This document shows, one piece after another, positions 62,741 through 64,000 of a stretch of 64,000 nucleotides of DNA. The DNA lies in the NCBI GenBank assembly GCA_020746105.1, contig CM036617.1:146897578-146961577 (forward strand). The letters run 5' to 3'. This stretch comes from Trogon surrucura (lineage: Eukaryota > Chordata > Aves > Trogoniformes > Trogonidae). The first letter of the stretch is position 1. Every line of letters starts with the position of its first letter. The translations under genes were made by a program, and so were the position numbers. The notes beneath the pieces are model-generated. The model saw only the letters and a list, made by a program, of their open reading frames with translations. It did not search any database and was not told where the DNA came from.

Positions 62741-64000
62741 GAGAGAAGAACAACCTCCTGGGATACATACAGACGCTTTGAGCTCTCAACTGCAAACAAC
62801 TTTGCCTGATAAATCTTTGCCTCCTTTTTAATACGCTACTTGAGTTTAAAAAGGAATAGTGAGAGACGGAGAGCAATAACAAAACAGAAGTCGGTCATGC
62901 AGATACAAAATTCTAGACCCCAGCGACCATAGAAATGTGCTCCAAGGACTGCGTTTACGGAGAATCTGAGAAAATAACATGCCATAAGCATCTAAAAAAC
63001 AATCATCTGTGCATCACGCATATATGCACACAGGAGCTCTGTAAGCATGTGTGTGTCTGAGGGTCTGTGCATCTCTGCGTAAGAGAAAGTGCGTCCTCAT
63101 GGCTGTTTTCTGATAAACACACATATATTACATGGACAGTATCTGCTCTGTGTATGTGTGTGTAACTATAGTCAAACACACACAATGTAAACAAATGGTA
63201 ATGATTAACAGAGATATTGGTTTGTATTACCAATTTCAACTGCAGAGGGAAATTTGTTAAAAAAATAAATAAAAATGTTATATGTCCCGAGGTTTGTTTT
63301 TATTGCTTCCCATTTCTACTGCTTGCTATTATCTGCATAGCAAAAGGAAAGCAGCGTATTGATTATTTAACTAGAATGTTTACAAGAGCAAAGCTGGGAT
63401 ATCTGAAAATTAAATGTATGCAGGGGGGGAGGGAAGAGTAGAGAAGCTCATTATATGTCTAAGGAAGATGGTTTTGTCCAAAATTATTTGTTTACATATA
63501 ACACTTATATATGTTTATAACGCAGAGAGACTTCAGATAATAAAAAAGTCCCCCAACAGGAAAACGAAAGGACTTAATTCTGCTTCACAGAGTTTACAAG
63601 TATTCTGTTCTTCATAAAGTTCAAAGAATAACCAAAATTGTTTGCTTATAACCGTTCATGTATAATCTTAGTGAAACATAGGAAACGCTTGAATCTATTA
63701 ATCGTATGAACAAGACAAATGCATGATCATGATGCTAGACCAGATTCGACACCACAAACAGTAACTGTTTCCTCAGGTAGCTGAACTAAGTTAATACAAT
63801 ACACGTGAACAAACCCAATTTTGTTCTATTACTGTGATGATAACAAACCAAAGAAAAATGCCGAGTATTCCAAGTAAGTCTGGAAAATTAATTGTACTAA
63901 AGACAACCTTGAAGCAGAGCAACCATGCCAATTCCACTTTCTAGTAAGGAAGTATTCCAGTTGCAGAACGAGGATTGAAAGCGTTAAAGTAGTTCTTTTC
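62741..64000. other. Nongenic AT-rich DNA to the right edge
   Basis: Imperfect (GT)n/(CA)n patches lie at 63045-63060 and 63150-63185. The frame at 63003-63239 (minus) covers these and is low-complexity. A G-run lies at 63423-63430. No gene seen. Confidence 0.55.

Overview
The window is animal nuclear DNA, most likely from a bird. Four well-preserved CR1 LINE tails (19.2-20.1, 20.9-21.5, 23.7-24.0 and 32.9-33.4 kb) carry the typical 3' ends built from an ATTCTATG-type octamer. Repeat density is otherwise low, and the rest of the recognisable repeat content is very old amniote material: decayed CR1/L3-type LINEs and MIR-like SINEs. There is no bacterial or phage-like organisation, no operon, no rRNA or tRNA gene and no CRISPR array.

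I found no convincing protein-coding gene. Open frames of 60-155 codons occur throughout, but none has recognisable domains, a plausible exon structure or good start context, and several lie in simple sequence or antisense to CR1. The only coding sequence I recognise is CR1 ORF2 (C-terminal end of the reverse-transcriptase protein), broken by stops or frameshifts. The window reads as intergenic or deep intronic DNA.

Layout: 0-9 kb is AT-rich unique DNA with one ancient CR1 (1.1-1.6 kb) and a GATA/TA tract (4.5 kb). 9-12 kb holds an ancient CR1, a possible CR1 tail, a MIR-like fragment and a palindromic element. 12.4-13.1 kb is a purine tract followed by CpG-containing unique sequence that looks constrained and a C-run cluster. 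19-24 kb is the CR1 cluster. 26.3-26.5 kb has a splice-acceptor-like site and a polyadenylation signal. 32.9-33.4 kb is a fourth CR1. 40.6-46 kb contains two clear MIR-like copies and one doubtful one. 50.8-52.6 kb has two further stretches that look like conserved noncoding DNA. 58.9 kb has a perfect 19-bp hairpin. 59.3-59.8 kb is the only CpG-rich segment and ends at a near-consensus splice donor; it is the best candidate for a promoter and first exon. The following 4 kb has more candidate regulatory sequence and a NAGNAG acceptor.

Taken together, this looks like a gene-poor regulatory landscape, possibly around a developmental gene, with one CpG-island promoter (noncoding RNA or distal 5' exon) near the right end. 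I found no clearly new biological system. The items most worth checking are the CpG-rich first-exon candidate, the perfect hairpin, the two head-to-head CR1 copies, and the putative conserved blocks. All element assignments are from pattern recognition and memory of families; no database search was run.
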